Shown here piece by piece: positions 35,260 through 44,961 of a stretch of 64,000 nt of DNA. Origin of the DNA: Candidatus Hydrogenedens sp. (lineage in GTDB: Bacteria > Hydrogenedentota > Hydrogenedentia > Hydrogenedentales > JAEUWI01); contig WGMK01000031.1 of NCBI GenBank assembly GCA_016125095.1, positions 1 to 64,000 of the forward strand. The letters run 5' to 3'. A program made the translations under genes and the position numbers. Below the pieces are notes generated by a model that was not told the DNA's origin, did no database searches, and saw nothing but the letters and a program-made list of their open reading frames with translations. Position 1 is the stretch's first letter, and each line of letters begins with the position of its first letter.

Positions 35260-36038
35260 CCGGCCGAAGCCTGCGCTACACCATCGAGACGCCGGAGGGA
35301 ATCACCTTCGCGCTGTACCTGGCCGGACCGACCTCGCGTTTTCTCGCCTGGGGAATCGACATGCTGGCCAAGGCGGCGCTGTTTACCTTGCTGAGTTACA
35401 CCGCCGTGCCCTTCGGCATCGTCGATGGCGGACTGGCTGTGGCCTATGTCACGGTCGCATATTTCTTCGTGGACCAAGGCTACAGCATCGCGCTGGAATA
35501 CGGATGGCGCGGGCAAACCCTGGGCAAGCGTCTTCTGGGGCTGCGCGTGATCGACGAGCAGGGGCTGCGGCTTGCCTTCAGCCAGGTCGTCGTGCGCAAC
35601 CTCATGCGCTTCGTCGATGGTATTCCGTTCTTCTACGCGGTCGGAGGCGTGGCCATGGTGCTCAGTCCCCGGCTACAACGCCTGGGCGACTATGCGGCGA
35701 ACACCATCGTCGTGCGCGCCCCCCGGCCCGCAAGCTTCGAATTCGCCCGTACCGGGAGCGCCAAGTACAACTCCTTCCGGGCCTATCCGCATATCGAAGC
35801 GCGCCTTCGGCAGAAGGTGCCGCCGGAGATGGCCGCCCTCGCCTTGGAAACCCTGGCCCGCCGCGAAAGCCTCGCCCCCGCCGAGCGCCTCGACCTCATG
35901 CGGCGCATCGCCGACTACCTCCGCGATTGCGCGCCCTTCCCCACCGAGGCCACCGTCGGCATCACCGACGAGCAATACCTCCGCAACGCGGTCGACAGCT
36001 TATTTCGCACGGGCGCCTCCAAGCGGGATGCGGCGTAG
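35256..36038 (+). CDS. RDD-family membrane protein
   Basis: 260 aa. RDD domain with FLAWGIDMLAKAALFTL, GWRGQTLGKRLLGLRVIDEQG and QRLGDYAANTIVV; two or three TM helices up to about residue 150, then a soluble helical C-terminal region. It is the last gene of the operon, overlapping spoIIM by four bases, and is the second RDD protein in the locus. It converges on nrfA with ten bases between stops; no terminator hairpin was seen. Confidence 0.87.
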   Translation: MTGRSLRYTIETPEGITFALYLAGPTSRFLAWGIDMLAKAALFTLLSYTAVPFGIVDGGLAVAYVTVAYFFVDQGYSIALEYGWRGQTLGKRLLGLRVIDEQGLRLAFSQVVVRNLMRFVDGIPFFYAVGGVAMVLSPRLQRLGDYAANTIVVRAPRPASFEFARTGSAKYNSFRAYPHIEARLRQKVPPEMAALALETLARRESLAPAERLDLMRRIADYLRDCAPFPTEATVGITDEQYLRNAVDSLFRTGASKRDAA

Positions 36039-36048
36039 CTGCGTTCCG

Positions 36049-37477
<1,429 letters not shown>

Positions 37478-37485
<8 letters not shown>

Positions 37486-38026
37486 GGTATTCCAGCTCCC
37501 GTTCCGCGCCCCGGTCCGGACCGCCCAGGCCCGTCCGCTCGCCATGTCCTACATCGGCGTGGCAATGCACGCAGCGCATGCTGTCCGCGCCTGCCGCCGC
37601 CGAGATGTCGTGTATAAAGCCCTCGTGGCACATCACGCAGTTATGCTGCAGGATGTCCGCGTTCTTCGTCTTAATCATGATAGGCTCGTGGAAATCCTGC
37701 AGGGTAAAGCCCTTGCTGTGGTGATACCCGTTCTCCGCCTTCGCGATATATTTGGCGATGAAGGTGTGCGGCAGGTGGCAATCCACGCACGTCGCGACGG
37801 TGTGGTGGCTCGCATGCTGCCACGAATCATACTGCGGCCACATGATGTGGCAATTCGCGCAGGCGCGCGGATCGGTGCTGAAATACGACAGGCCTTCCGC
37901 ATAGCCGAAGGTGAAGCCGCCCACGCCCAGCAGCACGCCCGAAAGCGCCGCCAGCGCGATGCCCGCATACACCCACCGCGGCAGCCGCAACCGATCCGCC
38001 TCGCTCTGTGGAATCACGCCCGGCAC
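37478..38026 (-). CDS. nrfH: Tetrahaem cytochrome c quinol dehydrogenase (NrfH/NapC family)
   Basis: Membrane-anchored electron donor from the quinol pool to NrfA. One TM helix (about residues 18-40) is followed by four haem sites: CANCH, CVDCH, CVMCH and CVHCH, with WPQYDSWQHASHHTVATCVDCHLPH typical of the family. The frame can be read up to 38095, but that first TTG is the -35 hexamer of a good promoter; GTG 38026 has GGGAGG about six bases upstream and gives 182 aa. It is first in the nrfHA operon. Confidence 0.9.
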
Positions 38027-38062
38027 CGATGCCCTCCCGAAGAATCTGCCCGAAATCCGTAC

Positions 38063-38095
38063 CGCTACTGTAGCGCGGATAAGGTGTTTTGTCAA
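38063..38095 (-). promoter_or_regulatory. nrfHA promoter with overlapping 13-bp palindrome
   Basis: Read on the minus strand: consensus -35 TTGACA (38090-38095), a 17-base spacer and -10 TACAGT (38067-38072). The palindrome cgctactgtagcg (38063-38075) covers the -10 box and is a candidate operator. Predicted start of transcription is near 38060, leaving a 34-base leader before GTG 38026. Confidence 0.68.
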
Positions 38096-38133
38096 TGCAT
38101 GTTAAGGGATGGCTGGGCGGGCGGTGAGTGCCG

Positions 38134-38142
38134 TGTTATACT
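38134..38142 (+). promoter_or_regulatory. Extended -10 promoter of the vapBC-like pair
   Basis: tgttatact is a TGnTATACT extended -10 element, 24 bases before the antitoxin ATG. No good -35 box is visible, as is usual for extended -10 promoters. It lies back-to-back with the nrfHA promoter. Confidence 0.5.
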
Positions 38143-38166
38143 GGGAAATACAGGAGAACACACAGA

Positions 38167-38400
38167 ATGACGTACAAAGGGTACATCCGGCAGGGCGTCA
38201 TCGTGCTGCAGGAGCCAGCGGAACTGCGCGAAGGCGCAGAGGTGCTTATCGAGATTCTCGGTGACGTACCGGTAGCGGCAAATGATTCGGCACCGACCTT
38301 GGCCGAGCGGCTCGCCGGTGTCATTGGTCAGGCCCAAGGTATGCCCGAGAACTGGTCTGCTGAACATGACGCCTATCTGCGGCAGCAGTCAGGCCAATGA
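38167..38400 (+). CDS. AF2212-like antitoxin of a VapBC-type pair
   Basis: 77 aa starting MTYKGYIRQGVIVLQEP, then LREGAEVLIEIL. This is the short beta-domain pattern (xGxVxLxexxxLxEGxxVxvxv) of AF2212/DUF104-like antitoxins that pair with PIN toxins. The C-terminal half would wrap the toxin. AGGAG lies 11 bases before the ATG; the stop overlaps the toxin ATG by four bases. Confidence 0.75.
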   Translation: MTYKGYIRQGVIVLQEPAELREGAEVLIEILGDVPVAANDSAPTLAERLAGVIGQAQGMPENWSAEHDAYLRQQSGQ

Positions 38401-38807
38401 CAACGCATTTTGCGGACAGTTCTTTTTATCTGGCACTGCTCAATCCTCGGGATGCTTGGCACGAAGCGGCAGCGTCGTTCGCCCGCGATTATCGCGGGAC
38501 GATTTTAACCAGTGATTACATACTGCTCGAATTGGGCGCCTTGATGTCGCGAGGAGCGTTGCGTCCGGTCTTCGCCAATCTAGTGAGATCCCTCAAGAAC
38601 GATGCCAAGACAGAGATTGTTGTGGCGTCCAGCGATCTACTTTCGGACGCTATTAGCTTGTTCGAGGAGCGTCCGGACAAGGACTGGTCGTTGGCCGACT
38701 GCGCGTCTTTCGTAATCATGAAAGACCGCCGATTAGAGCTTGCCCTCACATCCGACCATCATTTTGAGCAAGCCGGATACATACGAGCGGTATCGCGGCC
38801 TAACTAG
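38397..38807 (+). CDS. PIN-domain ribonuclease toxin (VapC-like)
   Basis: 136-aa PIN domain. Acidic active-site residues are visible in FADSSF (Asp near residue 7), LLELGALMSRG (Glu), LADCASF (Asp) and a terminal TSDHHF (Asp). Such toxins cut RNA, often tRNA or rRNA. It is coupled to the antitoxin by an ATGA overlap. The GC content is lower than in the flanking nrf and nagB-like genes, which fits a mobile toxin-antitoxin module. Confidence 0.87.
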   Translation: MTTHFADSSFYLALLNPRDAWHEAAASFARDYRGTILTSDYILLELGALMSRGALRPVFANLVRSLKNDAKTEIVVASSDLLSDAISLFEERPDKDWSLADCASFVIMKDRRLELALTSDHHFEQAGYIRAVSRPN

Positions 38808-38852
38808 GCCAGAATCAGCGCACATGCGCCTACACCCCTTGCGAAGATTACC

Positions 38853-39809
38853 TCAGTTGCAGTCCGCCTCAAGCGGGCCTTCGAGTTCTTTGAGGTAGAA
38901 GAGCTTGCCCGGCAGGGTGGGCATGAAGGTGCTGGGCACCCAGGGGGTGGGCTTGAGGTGGAGGGTCATCCAGAGGGACATGCCTTGCCAGGTCATGCCG
39001 CGGCCGAGGGCGCCGTCGCAGCCGCCGATGATCTTGTCGGACTGCAGGAACAGGCCGGGACCGACGGTGTTCGCGCGGCAGGGCACGAGCGTGGTGCGGC
39101 TCTTGAAGCTGGTGATGGCGTTCTGCTCGATGGTCATCGGGTGCAGGTTCGCGGCGATGCGGAATTCTTCCGCCTTCCAGTCGTCGAGCGAATCGTACTC
39201 GGCGGCGAAGTGCGGCTCCCAGAAAGCGATGTGGCAGGCGCGGCCGATGCCGAACACGGTGACCAGCTTGCCGCCCTTATCGCGGACCGCCGCGATCTGC
39301 TTGCCGAACTTGGGCAGTTCGGCCTTGGTGGCGTAATGCCGCTGCGCCGGCGGCACGGTGAGTTTGCCCAGCGGACCGTAGAAGGCCTGCTCCATCGCGT
39401 TCTGGAATGCGCCGGAGTCTTTGGCGGGCAGGGTGTTGCCCTTGGCGTCGCTCCACTCGTCCATGTTAAAGCCGTGCACATGGCTGCAATCCACGTTCCA
39501 CTGCTGCAGGAAATACACCGCCCACTTGTACATGCCCATCGGACCCACCGGCAGGATGAACGCAATGGGCTCCTCCGACATTTTCGCGGAAAGAATCTCC
39601 AGGGCGATCTCGTGGCCCATCATCACGTCGAAATCCGCCAGTGATTCGCAGGGCACGGGCGCGAACTGCTTGTTCCACCAGCGCTCCGGCTTCACCAGGG
39701 TTTCCGGTTTGCGCGAACACACGCGCTCGATGGCTTTCAGGTCCCAGCCCTCGGGGAAATAGGACTCGAGCAGCGAGCCTTTCAGGGTGGAAATCAGGTT
39801 GATGCTCAT
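38853..39809 (-). CDS. Glucosamine-6-phosphate deaminase-like protein (NagB superfamily)
   Basis: 318 aa, longer than E. coli NagB (266). The sugar-isomerase fold shows LPVGPMGMYK (phosphate loop), HGFNMDEWSD (residues 113-121, the catalytic Asp in NMDEW) and VFGIGRACHIAFWEP (185-199), equivalent to the NagB GxGxDGHIAFNEP motif. His193 and Glu198 are kept, but the Asp two residues before the His is Ala191. The N-terminal 80 residues and the tail are distinct from classical NagB. The start overlaps the deacetylase stop (ATGA). Confidence 0.78.
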   Translation of the reverse strand: MSINLISTLKGSLLESYFPEGWDLKAIERVCSRKPETLVKPERWWNKQFAPVPCESLADFDVMMGHEIALEILSAKMSEEPIAFILPVGPMGMYKWAVYFLQQWNVDCSHVHGFNMDEWSDAKGNTLPAKDSGAFQNAMEQAFYGPLGKLTVPPAQRHYATKAELPKFGKQIAAVRDKGGKLVTVFGIGRACHIAFWEPHFAAEYDSLDDWKAEEFRIAANLHPMTIEQNAITSFKSRTTLVPCRANTVGPGLFLQSDKIIGGCDGALGRGMTWQGMSLWMTLHLKPTPWVPSTFMPTLPGKLFYLKELEGPLEADCN

Positions 39810-40597
39810 GGGGCCAGGTTCTCCTCCGTCCGAATGACCAGGGTATCGCCGAGGGCCTCGCAGAGCGGGTCGGCCCCGGCGGCGCAATAGCCGTAGTTCA
39901 GGTGGCGGCGCCAGCCTTCGGCCGCCTCGAAGCGTCCGGAGCGCCGCCCCACCTCGCGCGTTACTGTCTCCATTGTGTCCAGGTAGCTGTCCAGCCCCTG
40001 GGTCGCGTCGAGCCAGTCCTTCTGGCTGGCATGGCAGGCCAGCGCCTCGCGCTTCAGCGCCAGCTTCGCCGTCACGTCCACATAGTGCGTGGAATGCACC
40101 GGCGCGCCGAGCGGATCGCACAGCCCCCAAGGCAGCGCATGATACACGCGCGTTTCGTTTTCCACATGCGGACGCGGCGGGTCGCTCTGGAAATTCGGCA
40201 CCCCGCGCACGAAGCCCGCCGACACCGCCAGGCGGCACGAGTTCATGTGGTCTTCCATGTAGTCCTGCGGCGGCTGCGTGAGGATGATGGACGGCGCGAC
40301 TTCGCGCACCACGGCCGCCACGCGGCGCAGCAGGGGCTCGTTGTAAAATACCATCAGGTCGTCGCAGAGCGGCGGATGCATGGTGGCGCCCAGGGCCTTG
40401 GCGGCGGCCTGGGCTTCTTCCCAGCGGCGCGCGGCAATCGCCCCGGCCGATTGCGTCATCGAGCCGCCCGAGCCATTGGCGATGTTCAGCATGTGGAGTT
40501 CGTAGCCCGCGTCGCCTAACAGCGACAGCGTGCCCGCCATCATGATTTCGATGTCGTCTGGATGGGCCGCTATGGCCAGTACCGTCGGTTTGCTCAT
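39806..40597 (-). CDS. PIG-L/LmbE-family N-acetylglucosaminyl deacetylase
   Basis: 263-aa zinc-dependent deacetylase. The signature AAHPDDIEI (about residues 10-18) supplies the His and Asp metal ligands and the catalytic Asp; MEDHMNS near residue 114 supplies the third His. The family removes acetyl groups from GlcNAc moieties. Coupling to a NagB-like enzyme suggests sequential deacetylation and deamination or isomerisation of an amino sugar. It is divergent from the Gfo/Idh/MocA gene. Confidence 0.9.
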   Translation of the reverse strand: MSKPTVLAIAAHPDDIEIMMAGTLSLLGDAGYELHMLNIANGSGGSMTQSAGAIAARRWEEAQAAAKALGATMHPPLCDDLMVFYNEPLLRRVAAVVREVAPSIILTQPPQDYMEDHMNSCRLAVSAGFVRGVPNFQSDPPRPHVENETRVYHALPWGLCDPLGAPVHSTHYVDVTAKLALKREALACHASQKDWLDATQGLDSYLDTMETVTREVGRRSGRFEAAEGWRRHLNYGYCAAGADPLCEALGDTLVIRTEENLAP

Positions 40598-40677
40598 GGA
40601 CTTTCCCCGGATGCCAGCGCATCAGTATAGTCATGAGACTTCGATTAGATCACGCAAGCAAGCGAAAGGGAAACGAC

Positions 40678-41706
40678 ATGGCGCAATACGGTGTGGGCAT
40701 CGCGGGCACGGGCTGGGTATCGGGCGAACACATCGCGGCATTCGAGGCGAACCCGCACACCAAGGTGGTGGCGCTCTGCGGCCGCTCGAAGGAAAAGGCC
40801 CAGGCCAAGGCCGATGCCTGCGGCGTGGACTGCGCGGTCTACGACGACTTCGCCGCGATGCTGGCGCACCCGGGCATCGACATCATCTCCATCGCCACGC
40901 CGCCGCACGTGCACCGCGAGCAGGCCGTGGCCGCCGCGCGCGCGGGCAAGCACCTCATGCTTGAGAAGGCCATTGCCAACACGGTGGAGGACATCCGTGC
41001 CATTCGTGACGCCGTGGCGGACGCCGGGGTGAAGTCCGTCGTGAGCTTCGTGCTGCGGTGGAACCCCCTGTTCAATATCATCAAGGCGCAGCTCGCGTCG
41101 GACACCATCGGCCGCGTGTTCTACGGCGAAGTCGACTACTTCCACGGCATCGGCCCGTGGTACGGCCAATACGGCTGGAACGTGAAGAAGGAGATCGGCG
41201 GCAGCTCGCTGCTCTCGGCCGGCTGCCACGCCATGGACGCGCTCCGCTGGTTCATGGGCGGCGAGGTGGCCGAGGTCTTCCAATACGCCACCCAGGGCGG
41301 CGGGGCCGATTTCGCCGACTACGAATATCCGCCCACCACCGTCACCGTGCTGAAGTTCGCCGACGGCCGCGTGGGCAAGGTCGCCTCGTGCATCGAGTGC
41401 ATCCAGCCCTACGTGTTCAACACCAACCTCGTCGGCACCGGCGGCACCATCCGCAATAATCAGATCTTCTCGCGCACCTCCTATCCCGGCCAGACCGGCT
41501 GGGCCACCGTGCCCACCGTCATGCCCGACAGCGGCGACGTCACCCACCACCCCTTCAAGGACGAAGCGAACCACCTCGTCGATTGCATCCTGAGTGGCAC
41601 CGAATCGCACTGCAACATTGCGGATGCCTACAAGACCCACGAAATCGTCCTCGCCGCCGACCGCTCCGGCGCGGAGGGCAAGCCCGTGCAGCTGCCGCTG
41701 GGGTAG
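40678..41706 (+). CDS. Gfo/Idh/MocA-family oxidoreductase
   Basis: 342 aa. N-terminal Rossmann fold with GIAGTGWVSGEHIAAFEANP for NAD(P), then HVHREQAVAAARAGKHLMLEKAIANT containing the conserved EK dyad, and a C-terminal alpha/beta domain with GGSSLLSAGCHAMDALRWFMGG. Family enzymes oxidise or reduce sugars and inositols. ATG 40678 is preceded by aaaggg; an ATG at 40633 would add 15 residues with no motif. Divergent from the PIG-L/NagB-like pair. Confidence 0.9.
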   Translation: MAQYGVGIAGTGWVSGEHIAAFEANPHTKVVALCGRSKEKAQAKADACGVDCAVYDDFAAMLAHPGIDIISIATPPHVHREQAVAAARAGKHLMLEKAIANTVEDIRAIRDAVADAGVKSVVSFVLRWNPLFNIIKAQLASDTIGRVFYGEVDYFHGIGPWYGQYGWNVKKEIGGSSLLSAGCHAMDALRWFMGGEVAEVFQYATQGGGADFADYEYPPTTVTVLKFADGRVGKVASCIECIQPYVFNTNLVGTGGTIRNNQIFSRTSYPGQTGWATVPTVMPDSGDVTHHPFKDEANHLVDCILSGTESHCNIADAYKTHEIVLAADRSGAEGKPVQLPLG

Positions 41707-41894
41707 GGGTGCTGCCCGGTACGGTACTGACTGAAGAAACCACTTGACTAATTCGTAAACTTCAATCAGACTGTAGGTCAAGCGGTGCCGAGAAGGCTCG
41801 CGCAGCGGTTCGCGAATCGGGGGCACTGGAGCGCGATTTCAAGCGCATACCTTTGACCCTCCCGCAATCACAGAGGTAGGTCTAGGAGGGCGTC
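41707..41894 (+). other. Intergenic leader region before the membrane/nuclease pair
   Basis: 188 bases, AT-richer than the flanking genes. Contains TTGACT at about 41742, but no -10 box at a normal spacing that I trust, and ends with the strong ribosome site aggagg (41884-41889), five bases before ATG 41895. No RNA gene recognised. Confidence 0.35.
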
Positions 41895-42482
41895 ATGGAT
41901 CCGAATCTCATCCACGTCGATTGGGAGCGCACGTTCGAGGCGCTGACCCTGATCATCATTCTCTCGTTTATCGTCGAGCGCGCGCTGGCCGTGCTCTTCG
42001 AGAATAAGGTGTTCATTCTTTATCTCGACCGGGACGGGCTGAAAGAACTCATCGCCGTCGGGGTGGGAATCGCGGTCTGCGCGCAATGGAAATTCGATGC
42101 GCTCGGGATGCTGCTTCTGACCGAGACCACGACCATGCCCGGCTACATACTCACCGGCCTGGTCATCGCCGGCGGCAGCAAGGCCTCCATCAAGTTGTTT
42201 CATGATGTGTTGGGCGCGAAGACCACGACCTACGATGCGCGGCACGAGCTCGTGGCAGCCAAGGCTGCCGCCGATACCAAGGCGCCGGCGATCGATTCGA
42301 TGGCCAGCAGGTCGCTCCCCGTGGCGGAATCGAAGCTGGCGAAGGCGGAAAGCAGCTTGAACAAGGTGCGGATGGCCGCAGCGGCCGCAGGTTCCGAACG
42401 CGCCCAGCGCGAACTCATCGATGCCGAGAGCGTGGTCCTTCAGGCGCGGAACCACGTGAACACGCTGCGGGCCTCCGCATGA
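41895..42482 (+). CDS. Three-TM protein with C-terminal coiled coil, unknown function
   Basis: 195 aa. Three hydrophobic segments (about residues 17-35, 49-66 and 82-100) resemble a small holin-like membrane module. The C-terminal 90 residues are Ala-, Lys- and Glu-rich and likely helical (VAESKLAKAESSLNKV, then RAQRELIDAESVVLQA). An excellent Shine-Dalgarno AGGAGG precedes the ATG. Its stop overlaps the ATG of the secreted nuclease gene by four bases, so the two are translated together. I do not recognise the family. Confidence 0.6.
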   Translation: MDPNLIHVDWERTFEALTLIIILSFIVERALAVLFENKVFILYLDRDGLKELIAVGVGIAVCAQWKFDALGMLLLTETTTMPGYILTGLVIAGGSKASIKLFHDVLGAKTTTYDARHELVAAKAAADTKAPAIDSMASRSLPVAESKLAKAESSLNKVRMAAAAAGSERAQRELIDAESVVLQARNHVNTLRASA

Positions 42483-43612
42483 TAAAGCGGCTGGTTCCCG
42501 CCGCGCTAGCGCTGGCGGTTTTTGCCGGGGCCGCTGCTGCGGATTACCTCGAAGTCCGCCGTCCCGCGGCGGTCAAATACGGCCCCGAGAGCGGCGCGGA
42601 AAGGATATACGGTCCCGAGGTCGGTACGAATCTCCAGCTGCTCGACGAAGGGCAGCAGGAGAACGGCTATTACAAGGTCAGCGTGCCCGCGGATGCCGGT
42701 TCGGCGGTGCCCGTGGGCTGGGTTTACCGGACGCTGGTGCGGCGTTTCCCCGGCGACATGCCCCCGGTTCCAGGCGGGGACGCTCCGGAATCGCTGGACC
42801 CGGATGTCGCTGCGCTCATCGAATCGGTCACCATTACCTGGCCCGCGCGGCACGATGAATCTCCGGAGCCGCACACGGTATTCGGCGTACCGAGATGCAA
42901 TCCGGCAGATCCGGCGCACCAACTGTTGCTGGACTATTCCGGGTTCAGCGTCTATTGGGACGACGTCGTCTTGGGGCCGCGCTGGACTGCAATCAAGCTT
43001 ACGTCGTTCATGGCGAATGCCGGAGGCGAGATCGGACGGGAATCCAAGTTCTCTACCGATCCCCGGATCGCCGAAGCAGGATTGCGGGCCACTAGGCACG
43101 AGGACTACAACAACGAGACGGGCTCGAAGAAATGGGCCCGGGGCCACATGGTGCAATTCGACGACGCGCGCGGCTGGGGCGAGGAATCGGGGCGCGAATC
43201 GTTCTATACCTCGAATATCGCGCCGCAGCTGCAGGCGCACAATGGCAAGCGCTGGCTCGCGCTGGAGAAAGCATGCACGGAGTTCGCGCGGGACTATGGT
43301 TTGGTATGGGTATACACCGGTCCGATTTATCCGGCACATCCCGAGCCGTTCATTCCCGGGCGCGATGTTCCCGTGCCGGTCGCCTTCTACAAGATCGTCG
43401 TTTCGCCGGGCGATTCGGGCGCGGTAGACGTGCTCGCCTTCCGCATGCCGCATCAGGATATTCCGACGAGTGTGGCCCTCGCGGATTTTCTGGTTAGCGT
43501 GGACCAGATAGAAGAAGAGACGGATATCGACTTCCTATACGAACTACCGGATGCCGTGGAAGGCCCGGTCGAGTCGGTCGTCTGGGGCATGTGGCCGGAC
43601 CTGGAATACTGA
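42479..43612 (+). CDS. Secreted DNA/RNA non-specific endonuclease (NUC family) with SH3-like region
   Basis: 377 aa. A signal peptide ends AGAAAADYLEV. Residues about 25-90 look like a bacterial SH3-type region (AVKYGPESGAERIYG, then GYYKVSV, PVGWVYRTLV). The nuclease domain (about 130-350) has the catalytic His in WARGHMVQFDDA (Ala220-Arg-Gly-His223; the usual motif is DRGH) and the metal-binding stretch TSNIAPQLQAHNGKRWLALE. The Asp-to-Ala change at the first motif position is unusual, although His and Asn are kept. It is coupled to the preceding membrane protein. Confidence 0.82.
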   Translation: MIKRLVPAALALAVFAGAAAADYLEVRRPAAVKYGPESGAERIYGPEVGTNLQLLDEGQQENGYYKVSVPADAGSAVPVGWVYRTLVRRFPGDMPPVPGGDAPESLDPDVAALIESVTITWPARHDESPEPHTVFGVPRCNPADPAHQLLLDYSGFSVYWDDVVLGPRWTAIKLTSFMANAGGEIGRESKFSTDPRIAEAGLRATRHEDYNNETGSKKWARGHMVQFDDARGWGEESGRESFYTSNIAPQLQAHNGKRWLALEKACTEFARDYGLVWVYTGPIYPAHPEPFIPGRDVPVPVAFYKIVVSPGDSGAVDVLAFRMPHQDIPTSVALADFLVSVDQIEEETDIDFLYELPDAVEGPVESVVWGMWPDLEY

Positions 43613-43633
43613 ACAGCGGCGCGCGCCAAGGCG

Positions 43634-43670
43634 AAATAAAACAGGCGCGGCACCGAAGCGCTGCGCCTGT
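43634..43670 (-). terminator. Terminator of the aminotransferase gene
   Basis: Read on the minus strand, acaggcgc (43663-43670) pairs with gcgcctgt (43641-43648) around a 14-base loop, then tttattt. On the plus strand a second small hairpin (aaagac/gtcttt) and T run follow the same stem, so it may work both ways for the convergent nuclease gene. Confidence 0.7.
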
Positions 43671-43688
43671 AAAGACTGTCTTTTTCGT

Positions 43689-44882
43689 CTACTTCAGCAC
43701 GGACGCAAACGCCTTGCAGATGTGCTCCATGTTCTTGCTGGTCATGCCCGCCACGTTCACGCGGCCGGAGGCCACGATGTAGATGGCGTGCTTCTCCCGC
43801 AGTTCTTCCACCTGTTCCTTGGTCACGCCGGCGAAGGAGAACATGCCGCGCTGGCGCGTGATGAACGAGTAGTCGCGGGTTACGCCCTGGGCGGCCAGCG
43901 TCTCGACGAACAGGGTGCGCATGTGGTTGATGCGGCTGCGCATCTGCGCCAGTTCGCGTTCCCACTCCGAACGCAGCCCGGCATCGCCAAGGATGGTCGA
44001 AATGATCATGCCGCCGTGCGCAGGCGGGTTCGAATAGTTGCAGCGCACGGACACCTTGAGGTTGCTCAGCGCCTTGGCCGCGTCGTCGCGGTTCGCCGCC
44101 ACCAGCGTCAGTCCGCCCACGCGCTCGTTGTACAGGCTGAAGTTTTTCGAGAACGAGCTGCAGACCATCAGTTCGCAGCCCTCGGTCGAGAAGGCGCGCA
44201 GGCCCACGGCGTCCTCTTCCAGGCCGTCGCCGAAGCCCTGGTACGCGAAATCGAACAGCGGCAGCCAGCCCTGTGCGCGGGAGATCTCCGCCAGCGTCGC
44301 CCACTGCGCCGCGTCGGGGTCCATGCCGCTGGGGTTGTGGCAGCAGCCATGCAGCAGCACCACGTCGCCCTTCGGCACCGCGCGCAGCGCCGCCGTCATC
44401 GCGTCGAAATCCAGCGTGTTGTTCGCGAAATCGTAATAGGGATATTTCTTCACGGTCAGCCCGGCCGCCGCGAAGATGGCGGTGTGGTTCGCCCAGGTGG
44501 GGTCGCTCACCCAGATGGACGCGCCCGGCAGGTTCTTATGGATGAAGTCGCCCGCCACGCGGAGCGCGCCCGTGCCGCCCGGCGTCTGCGCCGACACGGC
44601 CCGCCCGCTCGCCAGCACCTCGTGGTCCGCGCCGAACAGCAGTTCGCGCACGCACGCGCCGTATTCCTCCGGACCCGGAATCGGCAGGTACGTCTTGCTC
44701 GATTCGCGCTCCAGCATCAGCTGCTCCGCCCGCTTCACGCTGTCCAGAATCGGCGTCTGGTTCGCCTCGTTCTTGTATACCCCGGCGCTCAGGTTGATCT
44801 TTTCCGGGCGGGGGTCGTTCTTAAAGGCGTCCGTCAGCCCGAGAATCGGATCCGGCGGGGCCATCGTCAGTGATTCGAACAT
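43689..44882 (-). CDS. Aromatic/aspartate aminotransferase (AspC/TyrB type)
   Basis: 397-aa PLP-dependent class I aminotransferase, normal length. N-terminal MAPPDPILGLTDAFKNDPRPEKINLSAGVY is diagnostic for the AspC/TyrB subgroup. PLP contacts appear in LLHGCCHNPSGMDP, FDFAYQGFGDGLEEDA and SSFSKNFSLYNERVG, with the Schiff-base Lys. The C-terminal Arg for the alpha-carboxylate lies in YIVASGRVNVAGM. Such enzymes transaminate aspartate and aromatic amino acids with 2-oxoglutarate. GGGAG lies upstream of ATG 44882. Confidence 0.93.
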   Translation of the reverse strand: MFESLTMAPPDPILGLTDAFKNDPRPEKINLSAGVYKNEANQTPILDSVKRAEQLMLERESSKTYLPIPGPEEYGACVRELLFGADHEVLASGRAVSAQTPGGTGALRVAGDFIHKNLPGASIWVSDPTWANHTAIFAAAGLTVKKYPYYDFANNTLDFDAMTAALRAVPKGDVVLLHGCCHNPSGMDPDAAQWATLAEISRAQGWLPLFDFAYQGFGDGLEEDAVGLRAFSTEGCELMVCSSFSKNFSLYNERVGGLTLVAANRDDAAKALSNLKVSVRCNYSNPPAHGGMIISTILGDAGLRSEWERELAQMRSRINHMRTLFVETLAAQGVTRDYSFITRQRGMFSFAGVTKEQVEELREKHAIYIVASGRVNVAGMTSKNMEHICKAFASVLK

Positions 44883-44917
44883 GCGGTCTTCTCCCTTGGG
44901 GCTTGTTCGTTCCGAGG

Positions 44918-44947
44918 ATCATACGCTTCGCGCGGCGCGGGTGTCAC
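44918..44947 (-). promoter_or_regulatory. Putative promoter of the aminotransferase gene
   Basis: Minus-strand -35 GTGACA (44942-44947), an 18-base spacer and -10 TATGAT (44918-44923), 36 bases before the start codon. The -10 box is near consensus. Confidence 0.5.
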
Positions 44948-44961
44948 GCGCGCGGGGGGGC

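Noticed and set aside
38853..40634. A single long minus-strand protein covering NagB-like and the upstream gene
   Set aside because: The upstream part is the wrong frame of the PIG-L gene; the NagB-like protein has its own ATG at 39809.
41895..42482. Prophage holin
   Set aside because: Size and TMs resemble a holin, but no phage structural, lysis or integrase gene is near.
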